A stretch of 24,947 bases of DNA, taken from GCA-2717185 sp047517345. Lineage in GTDB: Bacteria; Pseudomonadota; Alphaproteobacteria; UBA8366; GCA-2717185. The stretch lies in contig JAKZTB010000371.1 in NCBI GenBank assembly GCA_047517345.1, positions 1-24,947 of the forward strand. Reading direction: 5' to 3'. Both the position numbers and the translations under genes were made by a program. Numbering within the stretch: position 1 is the first letter of the stretch; every line of letters begins with the position of its first letter. Shown here piece by piece: positions 6,678 through 13,570 of this stretch. The notes under the pieces were generated by a model. The model made no database searches. It was not told the DNA's origin and saw nothing but the letters and a program-made list of their open reading frames with translations.

Positions 6678-6707
6678 ATTGACGTACATCGTCAATTTCG
6701 CTATCTT
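6678..6707 (+). promoter_or_regulatory. higBA promoter with overlapping palindromic operator, near-leaderless
   Basis: A sigma-70-like pair TTGACG (6679-6684) and TATCTT (6702-6707) is separated by 17 bp. The palindrome ATTGACG-TACAT-CGTCAAT (6678-6696) covers the -35 and spacer, as expected for an antitoxin-bound operator. The expected start of transcription (about 6714) is only a few bases before the ATG at 6716, so the toxin mRNA would have almost no leader. Confidence 0.7.
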
Positions 6708-6715
6708 GAAAACAG

Positions 6716-7000
6716 ATGATCGTCAGTTATCGCGACCGAAGAACCGAACGCTTCGCGCAGGGTGAATTCGTCAAGGCGTTCCAAGGGTTCGCCGATCAGG
6801 CCGGCAGACGGCTTGCGGTTTTGGATGCCGCAACGTCGACCGACGTCCTACGGGGATTGCGCAGCAACCGTTTCGAAGCGCTCGGCGGCAATCGTCTGGG
6901 TCAGTACAGCATTCGGATCAATCGCCAATGGCGGATCTGTTTTGAGTGGCCGAGCGGGGAAGTCGGGCCCAGCAATGTCGAGATAACCGACTATCACTAA
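6716..7000 (+). CDS. higB: HigB-type toxin (RelE/ParE superfamily)
   Basis: The 94-residue protein begins MIVSYRDRRTERFAQGEFVK and contains the family's core: RRLAVLDAATSTDVLRGLRS, FEALGGNRLGQYSIRIN, QWRICFEW and VEITDYH. HigB toxins are small RNases of the RelE fold that cleave mRNA on the ribosome. The toxin-first order, a short size and the HigA homologue 16 nt downstream match the HigBA arrangement. It appears full length. The pair sits exactly between the two copies of the oxidoreductase, next to the breakpoint of the truncated one, as expected of a mobile addiction module. Confidence 0.93.
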   Translation: MIVSYRDRRTERFAQGEFVKAFQGFADQAGRRLAVLDAATSTDVLRGLRSNRFEALGGNRLGQYSIRINRQWRICFEWPSGEVGPSNVEITDYH

Positions 7001-7016
7001 CGATGAGGAAACAGCG

Positions 7017-7322
7017 ATGTTGCAACATGCCGCGCACCCGGGCGAGGTCCTGAAGGAAGAATTGGAAGAGCTGGGTATCACGCCCACGGAGCTGGCCCGT
7101 CAGATCGATGTGCCGGCGAACAGGATGAGCCAAATCATCAACGGCAAACGCGCGGTCACAGGCGATACCGCGCTCAGGCTCGGTCACTGGTTCAAAATCG
7201 ATCCACAATTTTGGATGAATCTGCAGGCGCAATTTGAGCTTGTCACCGCTCAGAAAGCGGCCGGCGGGTCGATCCGAGCGTTGCCGACCAGGGCTGCCGC
7301 GGAAGAGATTGTTGCGAAATAG
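7017..7322 (+). CDS. higA: HigA-type antitoxin (XRE family)
   Basis: The 101-residue protein starts MLQHAAHPGEVLKEELEELG, the standard HigA N-terminus. It carries a helix-turn-helix (about residues 23-62: ITPTELARQIDVPANRMSQI, then NGKRAVTGDTALRL) followed by FKIDPQFWMNLQAQFEL. HigA neutralises HigB and represses the operon by binding a palindrome; ATTGACG-N5-CGTCAAT upstream of higB is the likely site. A good ribosome-binding site GAGGAAA precedes the ATG. Both genes look intact, so the module is probably functional. Confidence 0.93.
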   Translation: MLQHAAHPGEVLKEELEELGITPTELARQIDVPANRMSQIINGKRAVTGDTALRLGHWFKIDPQFWMNLQAQFELVTAQKAAGGSIRALPTRAAAEEIVAK

Positions 7323-7487
7323 AGTCGTCGGTCTCGATTCACCCGCACCATGCCTCGTCGAGGAGAACTCTGCGGAATGGTGCGATCCGACTCGTTTGTT
7401 CCCCCCTCCTAACCCTGAAATGCCTGTGATGGACGTTTCAGCCCACCAGGGGGGAAGCAATAAACTATATATTTCAATATATTATCC

Positions 7488-7510
7488 TCCTCCCCCTTGA
7501 TGGGGGAGGA
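7488..7510. repeat. REP-like hairpin
   Basis: TCCTCCCCC (7488-7496), loop TTGAT, GGGGGAGGA (7502-7510) is a perfect 9-bp stem, followed by CTAAGGTGGGGGTGG. I remember this hairpin-plus-GGTGGGGGTG layout as a dispersed intergenic repeat in many alphaproteobacteria. It lies in the 257-bp convergent gap between higA and the oxidoreductase, which otherwise holds no gene, and could also terminate transcription from either side. Confidence 0.65.
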
Positions 7511-7579
7511 CTAAGGTGGGGGTGGACGGCGTCCTCTTTCGCCATTCCGCAAAGGTCCCTTAGACCGGGGAGGCCGACG

Positions 7580-8920
7580 CTACCCCCGCGCCCGGTCCCG
7601 CCGATCCAGCCACCGGTAATACCCGCCGACGACCGGCAGGAACCAGGGCGTGCCGTTATAGAACGGCACCGGCACCGGCGGCAGGTCGCGTTCCGCATAC
7701 GCGCTGTCCAGCTTGGCGTCCTGCAGGATGCGCCGCGCCACTTGCGTGCCGAGATAGGTCAGCATGCCGACGCCGCTGCCGTTGCAGCCGAGGCAGTAAT
7801 GCAGCCCCGCCTCCCGGCCCATATGCGGCAGGAAGTCGTTGGTGAAGGCGACCAGGCCGGACCAGGAATGGGTGATCCGCGTGCCCCGGAGCTGCGGGAA
7901 GCGGTCGGTCATCATCCGGTGCAGCAGCGGGCCGCTGATGTCCGGCCCGACCTCGGTGAAGCGGGCGCGGCCGCCGTATATCATGCGTTTGCCGTCCGGC
8001 GACATGCGGTAGTAGCACAGCACGCGCGGCGTCTCGGAGATCGTACGGCCCTTGGGGATCAGGCTGGCGGCCAGGTCTTGCGGCAGCGCCTCGGTCGCGA
8101 TGATATGGCTGGCGACGGGGATCAGCCGCTTGCGCAGGCCGGGGGTCAGCGCGCCGGTATAGCCGTTCGTCGCCACGATGACCTGCTCGGCCTGGCAGTC
8201 GCCGCGCGCCGTGCGGACGGTGAAATTGCCTGCCGTGCCGTCGATCTTGGTGACTTCGGTGTTGGCGCACAGCGTCGAGCCGGCGCGGTAGGCGGCGTCC
8301 AGCAGGCCCTTGTGGAACAGGGCCGGGTGCAGCTTGGCCGATTTCGGGATGACCATGCCGCCGTGATAGAAGTCGCTGGCGATTTCCGCGCGCTGTGCCT
8401 CGCGCGGCAGCACGGTCGCCTGGGCGTCGGTCAGCCGGTTGATCAGCGCGGCCTTCGCCTCGAAGCCCTCGAAATGCCGTGCCGTGTAGGCGCCGAGGAA
8501 GCGGCCGCTTCTCTCGAAATGGCAATCGATCTTCTCGCGCGCGATCAGAATTTCGACCAGCTCCAGCGAGGCGGCGCTTTCCGCCATCAGCCGTTCGATG
8601 AGTTGCGCGTGGCCGGCGCCGGCCGCCTGCTGGCCCGGCGTGCCGGAAATGCCCTTGCCGAGATTGACGCCGGCGCTGAGCCCGCCGCCGTTGCGCGTGC
8701 TGGCACCGATGCCGAAAGCGTCCTTCTCGACGACGAGGGCTGTGCGCCCGTTGCGGGCCAATTCCAGCGCGGCGGAGAGCCCGGCGTAACCGCTGCCGAC
8801 GATCAAAACCTCGGTTTGCGAGGGCAGGTCGGCCGCGAATGCGGTACCCGGCCGGGCCGCTTCCCACCAATATGGTTCGGGTTTGTAATCGGGATGGAAC
8901 AGGTCGCTACGCGCTGCCAT
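7580..8920 (-). CDS. FAD-dependent oxidoreductase of the DAO family (gamma-glutamylputrescine oxidase-like)
   Basis: The 446-residue protein starts MAARSDLFHPDYKPEPYWWE, with the dinucleotide-binding motif GSGYAG at 42-47 (VLIVGSGYAGLSAALELARN), then VVEKDAFGIGASTRNGGGLS, and VIVATNGYTG around the second FAD contact. The C-terminal CNGSGVGMLTYLG and GYYRWLDRRDR are also characteristic. DAO-type enzymes oxidise amines or amino acids to imines with O2; the PuuB group acts on gamma-glutamyl-putrescine, but the substrate here is only a guess. The frame is open upstream into the aminopeptidase, but ATG 8920 lies 10 nt after its stop and fits family length. It is the probable second gene of an operon with the M17 peptidase. 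A truncated paralogue lies 1 kb downstream. Confidence 0.9.
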   Translation of the reverse strand: MAARSDLFHPDYKPEPYWWEAARPGTAFAADLPSQTEVLIVGSGYAGLSAALELARNGRTALVVEKDAFGIGASTRNGGGLSAGVNLGKGISGTPGQQAAGAGHAQLIERLMAESAASLELVEILIAREKIDCHFERSGRFLGAYTARHFEGFEAKAALINRLTDAQATVLPREAQRAEIASDFYHGGMVIPKSAKLHPALFHKGLLDAAYRAGSTLCANTEVTKIDGTAGNFTVRTARGDCQAEQVIVATNGYTGALTPGLRKRLIPVASHIIATEALPQDLAASLIPKGRTISETPRVLCYYRMSPDGKRMIYGGRARFTEVGPDISGPLLHRMMTDRFPQLRGTRITHSWSGLVAFTNDFLPHMGREAGLHYCLGCNGSGVGMLTYLGTQVARRILQDAKLDSAYAERDLPPVPVPFYNGTPWFLPVVGGYYRWLDRRDRARG

Positions 8921-8930
8921 CGCAGATCCG

Positions 8931-10310
8931 TTACTTGGCGTAGTGTTTGGCGATGACGTCGTAGGCCGCCCGCATGCCCATCGCCTCGCCGCCTTCCGGC
9001 TTGCCGGGCTGGCCCGAACTGTTCCAGGCCATGACGTCGAAATGCGCCCAGGGAATATCGGCCTCGACGAAGGATTCGAGGAACAGGGCGGCCGTGATCG
9101 CACCGCCCTGCGCGATCTTTCCGGTATTGCTGAGGTCGGCGATGTTCGGTTCGATATATTTGCGGTAGGGCTGCCACAACGGCAGGCGCCAGACGGGGTC
9201 GTCCGCCGCCGCGCCGGATTTCATGAAGGCGGCGGCCAGCGTGTCGTCGTTGGTGAACATCGCCGGCAAAGTCGGTCCCAGCGCGATGCGCGCGGCCCCG
9301 GTCAGAGTCGCGAAATCGAGGATCACCGCCGGTTTCTCCGCGGCGGCCAGCGCCAGCGCGTCGGACAGCACGACCCGGCCTTCGGCGTCGGTGTTGCCGA
9401 TCTCGACCGTGAGGCCCTTGCGCGTGGCGATCACGTCCATCGGCCGGTAGGCGTTGCCGGAGACCGCGTTCTCGACCGCCGGGATCAGCACGCGCAACCG
9501 GACGCGCAGGTTCGACGCCATGATCATATGCGCCAGACCCAGCACGTGCGCCGCACCACCCATATCCTTCTTCATCAGCAGCATGCCGGCCGCGCCCTTG
9601 AGGTCGAGCCCGCCGGTATCGAAGCAGACGCCCTTGCCGACCAGGGTAATTTTCGGATCGCTTGACCGGCCCCATTTCAAATCGATCAGGCGCGGCGCGC
9701 GGACGGACGCCCGGCCGACCGCATGGATCGCCGGGAAGTTCCGGCGCAGCAGATCGTCGCCGGTGATCGTGGTACAGCGCGCCTTGTGGGACCGCGCCAG
9801 TTTCCGCGCGGCATCGGCCAGCTCCGCCGGGCCCATGTCGGACGCCGGCGTGTTGATCAGGTCGCGGACGAGGAAGGTGCCATCTACCGCGCCTTCGACG
9901 GCAATTTTGTCGGCGTGTTTCGGCCAGACCAGCTGCGGATGATTTTTCGGCTTGCCCTTGTAGCGGGTGAATTTGTACGCCGCCAGGCCCCAGCCGAGCG
10001 CCAGCCGGTTCGCCGTGGCCGCTTTCGGCTCGCGCGCCAGGCGGTAGCGGCCCTTTGGAAGCTTGTCGCTCGCCGCCGCCCACGACCAGATATCGTCGTC
10101 GCCTGTTACCCCGACCAGCACGGCGGATGCCTTACCGTCTTTCCCCGGCAAAAGCAGCGTACTCCCGGGGCTCGCTTCGAAACCGGCATCGCGGACCCAG
10201 GATGCAACGGTTTTCGGCTGCCGTTTCAACCAGGCTTTCAGCACGTCGGCGGTGAGCGGCGTCATCGGTAACGTGCGGGCGTTGGCCCGGGCGGCAAAAC
10301 AGTCGGTCAC
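8931..10310 (-). CDS. M17 leucyl aminopeptidase family protein
   Basis: The 459-residue protein has the M17 signature NTDAEGR (306-312) and the upstream metal/catalytic block VGKGVCFDTGGLDLK (224-238; K226 and D231) and MKKDMGGAA (247-254). The two-zinc centre ligands therefore look complete. M17 enzymes are cytoplasmic hexamers that release N-terminal amino acids. The start is GTG 10310, supported by AAGGAG (10323-10318) seven bases upstream. It is transcribed divergently from cbiD across a 72-bp gap that holds a Fur-like palindrome, and is followed after 10 nt by the FAD oxidoreductase. Together the pair may serve peptide or amine turnover; that link is inference. Confidence 0.95.
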   Translation of the reverse strand: MTDCFAARANARTLPMTPLTADVLKAWLKRQPKTVASWVRDAGFEASPGSTLLLPGKDGKASAVLVGVTGDDDIWSWAAASDKLPKGRYRLAREPKAATANRLALGWGLAAYKFTRYKGKPKNHPQLVWPKHADKIAVEGAVDGTFLVRDLINTPASDMGPAELADAARKLARSHKARCTTITGDDLLRRNFPAIHAVGRASVRAPRLIDLKWGRSSDPKITLVGKGVCFDTGGLDLKGAAGMLLMKKDMGGAAHVLGLAHMIMASNLRVRLRVLIPAVENAVSGNAYRPMDVIATRKGLTVEIGNTDAEGRVVLSDALALAAAEKPAVILDFATLTGAARIALGPTLPAMFTNDDTLAAAFMKSGAAADDPVWRLPLWQPYRKYIEPNIADLSNTGKIAQGGAITAALFLESFVEADIPWAHFDVMAWNSSGQPGKPEGGEAMGMRAAYDVIAKHYAK

Positions 10311-10338
10311 GGAGTTTCTCCTTGGCGGGATGGCTTGC

Positions 10339-10357
10339 GATACTGATTATCATATAA
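10339..10357. promoter_or_regulatory. Fur-box-like palindrome in the divergent aminopeptidase/cbiD promoter
   Basis: GATACTGATTATCATATAA (10339-10357) matches 14 of 19 positions of the classic Fur consensus (GATAATGATTATCATTATC in this orientation), including an unbroken TGATTATCAT core. It is 25 bp before the cbiD ATG and 28 bp from the aminopeptidase start, placed where a repressor could act on either promoter. In alphaproteobacteria the regulator could be Fur, Mur or another family member. Confidence 0.45.
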
Positions 10358-10382
10358 CCGGCAGTTTGATAAAATCGAAGTC

Positions 10383-11462
10383 ATGGCTCGAAAACCACAA
10401 GGCGTCTTGCGCCGCGGCTGGACCACGGGGGCGTGCGCCGCCGCCGCGGCGCGCGCGGCCTATCAGGCGTTGTTGACCGGGGTATTTCCCGACCCGGTGA
10501 CGATTCGCTTGCCGAAAGGCGAAACGCCATCCTTTCCGCTGGCGCAGAAAACTCTCGATGACGGCGCCGCCTCCGCCGGTATCGTGAAGGATGCCGGGGA
10601 CGATCCCGACGTCACGCATGGCGCATTGATCGTGGCGCGGGTCTGTCAGGGTACGGCGGGCGCCGGCATTACTTTCCATGCGGGAGACGGCGTCGGGACG
10701 GTCACCAAACCGGGATTGCCCATTCCACCGGGCGAGGCGGCGATCAATCCCGCACCGCGCGCGTTGATTGGAAAGATGATCCACGAAGTCGCGGAAGAGC
10801 ACAGTGCAACCCCGGATGTCGCGGTTATTCTCTCGGTTCCCGATGGCGAGCGTATCGCCGGACACACCTGGAACCCGCGGCTCGGTATCGTCGGCGGCTT
10901 GTCGATTCTGGGTACTACCGGGATCGTCATTCCCTATTCCTGCAGCGCCTGGATACATTCGATTCACCAGGGCATCGATGTCGCGCGGGCAACGGGTGTC
11001 GAGCATATCGCCGGCGCGACCGGAAAGACGTCGGAAGCCGCGGTGCGGCTTTTCCACGGGCTGGACGAAGCGTCGGTGGTCGATATGGGCGACTTCGTCG
11101 GAGGTATGCTGAGATATCTCAATACCCATCCGCTGCCGCAGCTGACCATCGCGGGCGGTTTCGCCAAACTGACCAAGCTCGCGCAGGGCAATTTCGATTT
11201 GCATTCGGGCCGCAGCCAGGTCGATTTAGGCGCGCTCGCCGATTTGGTCGGAAGCCTCGGCGGGACGGGCTCCGTCGTCGCATCCGCGCGTGGCGCGAAT
11301 ACGGCGGCCGAAGTCCTCGAAATAGCCAGAGGCCTGGCACTGGGCGATGCGGTCGCGGCTGCGGCCCGCAATAGCGCGCTTAGCCGGCTATCCGGACAGG
11401 TTGCGCTGGATGTTTTGGTGATCGACCGGCAAGGACAGATCGTCGGACATGCCGGACTCTAA
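10383..11462 (+). CDS. cbiD: Cobalt-precorrin-5B (C1)-methyltransferase
   Basis: The 359-residue product begins MARKPQGVLRRGWTTGACAA, the strongly conserved GxTTGxCAAAA start of CbiD. It also contains VTKPGLPIPPGEAAINPAPR, GTTGIVIPYSCSAWIHSI and HIAGATGKTSE-A. CbiD methylates C1 of cobalt-precorrin-5B in cobalamin synthesis and is a marker of the cobalt-early route. Length is normal for the family. ATG 10383 immediately precedes the conserved region, although no strong ribosome-binding site is seen. It heads a rightward operon with cobK (14-nt overlap) and the ankyrin gene. No cobalamin riboswitch is visible in the 72-bp leader. Confidence 0.95.
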   Translation: MARKPQGVLRRGWTTGACAAAAARAAYQALLTGVFPDPVTIRLPKGETPSFPLAQKTLDDGAASAGIVKDAGDDPDVTHGALIVARVCQGTAGAGITFHAGDGVGTVTKPGLPIPPGEAAINPAPRALIGKMIHEVAEEHSATPDVAVILSVPDGERIAGHTWNPRLGIVGGLSILGTTGIVIPYSCSAWIHSIHQGIDVARATGVEHIAGATGKTSEAAVRLFHGLDEASVVDMGDFVGGMLRYLNTHPLPQLTIAGGFAKLTKLAQGNFDLHSGRSQVDLGALADLVGSLGGTGSVVASARGANTAAEVLEIARGLALGDAVAAAARNSALSRLSGQVALDVLVIDRQGQIVGHAGL

Positions 11463-12234
11463 ACCGATGCGATTGCTTATTCTCGGCGGCACGTCGGAAG
11501 CCGCCCGGCTCGCCGAAGCAGCGCAATCGCAATTCGGCCGAGAGCTTTCCGTTACCACCTCGCTTGCCGGAACAACCCGCACCCCCCGTTCGATTGCCGG
11601 TCGTGTGCGGGTCGGTGGTTTCGGCGGGGTTGTCGGGTTGGCCGCTTGGCTCCGGGCGAATAACACCGATTTCGTCATCGACGCGACGCATCCGTTTGCA
11701 GCCCAAATTTCTGCGAATGCAAGACAGGCCTGTGCGGCTGAAAACCTTCCACGTCTGGAATTCACGCGGCCGCCGTGGGAACGGAAAGCCGGAGATAATT
11801 GGCGTTGCGTGTCGGACCTTGACACTGCCGCCGCGCATTTGCCAGATATTGCGAGACGGGCGTTTTTGAGCGTTGGTTCAATGCGTTTGAGCGCGTTCGA
11901 CGGACTTCAAGACGTGCATCTCGTGGTTCGTATGATCGATCCGCCGTTGGAGCCGTTGCCTTTGAAGGCATACTCGGTTGTCATCGCGCGCGGACCGTTC
12001 GATGTTACATCGGAGCGCGCGCTGCTGCGCCGTGAAAGGATCGATGCGGTAGTCAGCCGAAACAGCGGCGGTGCTGCGACCTACGCAAAGATTCAAGCCG
12101 CCAGGGAACTGTCGTTACCTGTTATATTGGTCGCGCCGCCTGCGCGCGAAGCGGGTGAATGCGTAGAATCGTTGGAAGGAGCGTTGCGATGGATTGGAAA
12201 GCAAATCGCAGCTCGTGCGACGGCCGGGTTGTGA
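11449..12234 (+). CDS. cobK: Precorrin-6A / cobalt-precorrin-6A reductase
   Basis: The 261-residue protein has MRLLILGGTSEAARLAEA near the N-terminus (NADPH-binding loop), VIDATHPFAAQISANA, FLSVGSMRLSAF and a C-terminal VSRNSGGAATYAKIQAAREL, the order seen in CobK/CbiJ. It reduces precorrin-6A (or the cobalt form) to the 6B state with NADPH. The start ATG 11449 lies inside the end of cbiD (14-nt overlap); ATG 11467 is an alternative. Its stop overlaps the GTG of the next gene as GTGA. The product acts directly after CbiD in the pathway. Confidence 0.93.
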   Translation: MPDSKPMRLLILGGTSEAARLAEAAQSQFGRELSVTTSLAGTTRTPRSIAGRVRVGGFGGVVGLAAWLRANNTDFVIDATHPFAAQISANARQACAAENLPRLEFTRPPWERKAGDNWRCVSDLDTAAAHLPDIARRAFLSVGSMRLSAFDGLQDVHLVVRMIDPPLEPLPLKAYSVVIARGPFDVTSERALLRRERIDAVVSRNSGGAATYAKIQAARELSLPVILVAPPAREAGECVESLEGALRWIGKQIAARATAGL

Positions 12235-12815
12235 CGCGTTGGATTCGCATTGTGGCTTTCGTTACGACGATGACGGTAACGGTAACGGTAACGGTAACGG
12301 TAACGGGGTCTGCCCTTGCGCAGCGTGATTTGACGGCAGGACACCCGTTGATCGATGCGGCCGCTATAGGCAACGCGGATGTTGTCGAGTATTGGCTCAA
12401 ACGCGGCGTACGGGTTGACCTGCCGGATGAAAATGGACGCACGCCACTAATTTTTGGCGCGTTCAACGGATCCGTCGAAATCGTCGAACTAACCCTATCG
12501 ATGGGCGCGCTTGTCGACCGTCAAGACAAGGGCGGTAGCTCGGCAATAGTTTGGGCGTCGAGCCAAGGCAACCTGGAGGTCGTCGAACGGTTAATCGAGG
12601 CCGGCGCAAACTTGAATCTGCAAAACGGCCATGGGCAGACGGCATTGATGATGTCGTCAGCGGCCGGCTACTACGAAATCGCGCAATTATTACTCGACAG
12701 TAAAGCTGAACCGACGATTTTGGACTATACCGGCCGCAGCGCTTTAGACTGGGCTCGGGATGGGCGCGATCAGGACATAATCCGGATGTTGGAAAAGTCG
12801 GAACGCGGGCGTTAA
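12231..12815 (+). CDS. Exported ankyrin-repeat protein with a Thr-Val repeat in its signal peptide
   Basis: From GTG 12231 the product has 194 residues: MTRWIRIVAFVTTM, a (TV)n hydrophobic stretch (15-25), and GSALA-Q with a signal-peptidase I site after A30. The mature part has four to five ankyrin repeats (HPLIDAAAIGNADVVEYWLK, GRTPLIFGAFNGSVEIVELT, SSAIVWASSQGNLEVVERLI, QTALMMSSAAGYYEIAQLLL, GRSALDWARDGRDQDIIRML). A periplasmic binding or scaffold role is likely but unspecific. The GTG is preferred over in-frame upstream ATGs (12189, 12159) because it overlaps the cobK stop as GTGA and puts the signal peptide at the N-terminus. It converges with cobM on overlapping stop codons. Its functional link to B12 synthesis is unknown. 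Confidence 0.85.
   Translation: MTRWIRIVAFVTTMTVTVTVTVTVTGSALAQRDLTAGHPLIDAAAIGNADVVEYWLKRGVRVDLPDENGRTPLIFGAFNGSVEIVELTLSMGALVDRQDKGGSSAIVWASSQGNLEVVERLIEAGANLNLQNGHGQTALMMSSAAGYYEIAQLLLDSKAEPTILDYTGRSALDWARDGRDQDIIRMLEKSERGR
12273..12306 (+). repeat. Hexanucleotide tandem repeat (ACGGTA)5 inside the signal peptide
   Basis: Five perfect ACGGTA units (12273-12302) plus a partial ACGG encode alternating Thr-Val. Because the unit is six bases, slippage changes the signal peptide by two residues at a time without shifting the frame. Confidence 0.95.
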
Positions 12816-13570
12816 GTTTTTGGCCGTAGGATATGGTGATGGTCGCTAGCGTACAGGCGGCTTTCCGTGAACGCGTCTTCGTCTAAAACCCGACCGACCA
12901 ATATGAGCGCGGTACGCGTTATTCGAGCCGCTTTCACTTGATCGCGAATATTGGCGAGCGTGCCTCGTATGATTTTCTCGTCCGGCCAGGATACGCGGTA
13001 CGCGACGACAACTGGACAATCGGCGCCGTAATGCGGTGTCAGATCGCGGATTACCCGCGCCAGATTGTTGATCGAAAGATGTATGGCGAGCGTTGCGCCG
13101 CTTTGCCCCAGCGCCGCGAGTTCTTCGCCTTTGGGCATTGCCGACGCGCGGGTTGCCGTTCGGGTCAGCACAACGGTTTGTGCAATTCCGGGTAACGTCA
13201 GTTCGGATTTCAGCGCCGCGGCGGCGGCGGCGTAACTGGGTACGCCCGGTGTCACGTCGTACGGTATGGCCAGCGCATCCAAGCGCCGCATTTGCTCACC
13301 GATTGCGCCGTACAGCGCCGGGTCTCCGGAATGGACTCTGGCGACGTCATGGCCCGCCTTATGCGCGTGCTCGATTTCGACAATGATTTCGTCGAGAGTC
13401 AGCGGTGCGGTATCGACGACATGGGCGCCTGCAGGGGCCTCCGCCACGATTTCAGGCGGGACCAGCGATCCGGCGTAAAGTACGACCAGAGAATGCCGGA
13501 TCAGCGCCTGTCCGCGAACCGTGATCAAGTCGGCTGCGCCCGGCCCCGCACCGATGAAGTGAACCGTCAC
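12812..13570 (-). CDS. cobM: Precorrin-4 C(11)-methyltransferase
   Basis: The 252-residue tetrapyrrole methylase starts MTVHFIGAGPGAADLITVRG (SAM-binding glycine loop). It has VHSGDPALYGAIGEQMRRLD and PYDVTPGVPSYAAAAAAL, both diagnostic of the CobM/CbiF group. It methylates C11 of (cobalt-)precorrin-4. The start is GTG 13570, overlapping the stop of cbiG-cobJ as GTGA. It is the last gene of the leftward cob operon and its TAA overlaps the TAA of the converging ankyrin gene, leaving no room for a terminator between them. Confidence 0.95.
   Translation of the reverse strand: MTVHFIGAGPGAADLITVRGQALIRHSLVVLYAGSLVPPEIVAEAPAGAHVVDTAPLTLDEIIVEIEHAHKAGHDVARVHSGDPALYGAIGEQMRRLDALAIPYDVTPGVPSYAAAAAALKSELTLPGIAQTVVLTRTATRASAMPKGEELAALGQSGATLAIHLSINNLARVIRDLTPHYGADCPVVVAYRVSWPDEKIIRGTLANIRDQVKAARITRTALILVGRVLDEDAFTESRLYASDHHHILRPKT

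Noticed and set aside
7742..8956. Long open frame (404 codons) on the plus strand opposite the FAD oxidoreductase
   Set aside because: It is a high-GC antisense shadow. The minus-strand frame has clear FAD motifs and the plus-strand product has none.
12273..12306. Direct repeats considered as CRISPR
   Set aside because: The units are contiguous hexamers without spacers and lie in coding sequence.
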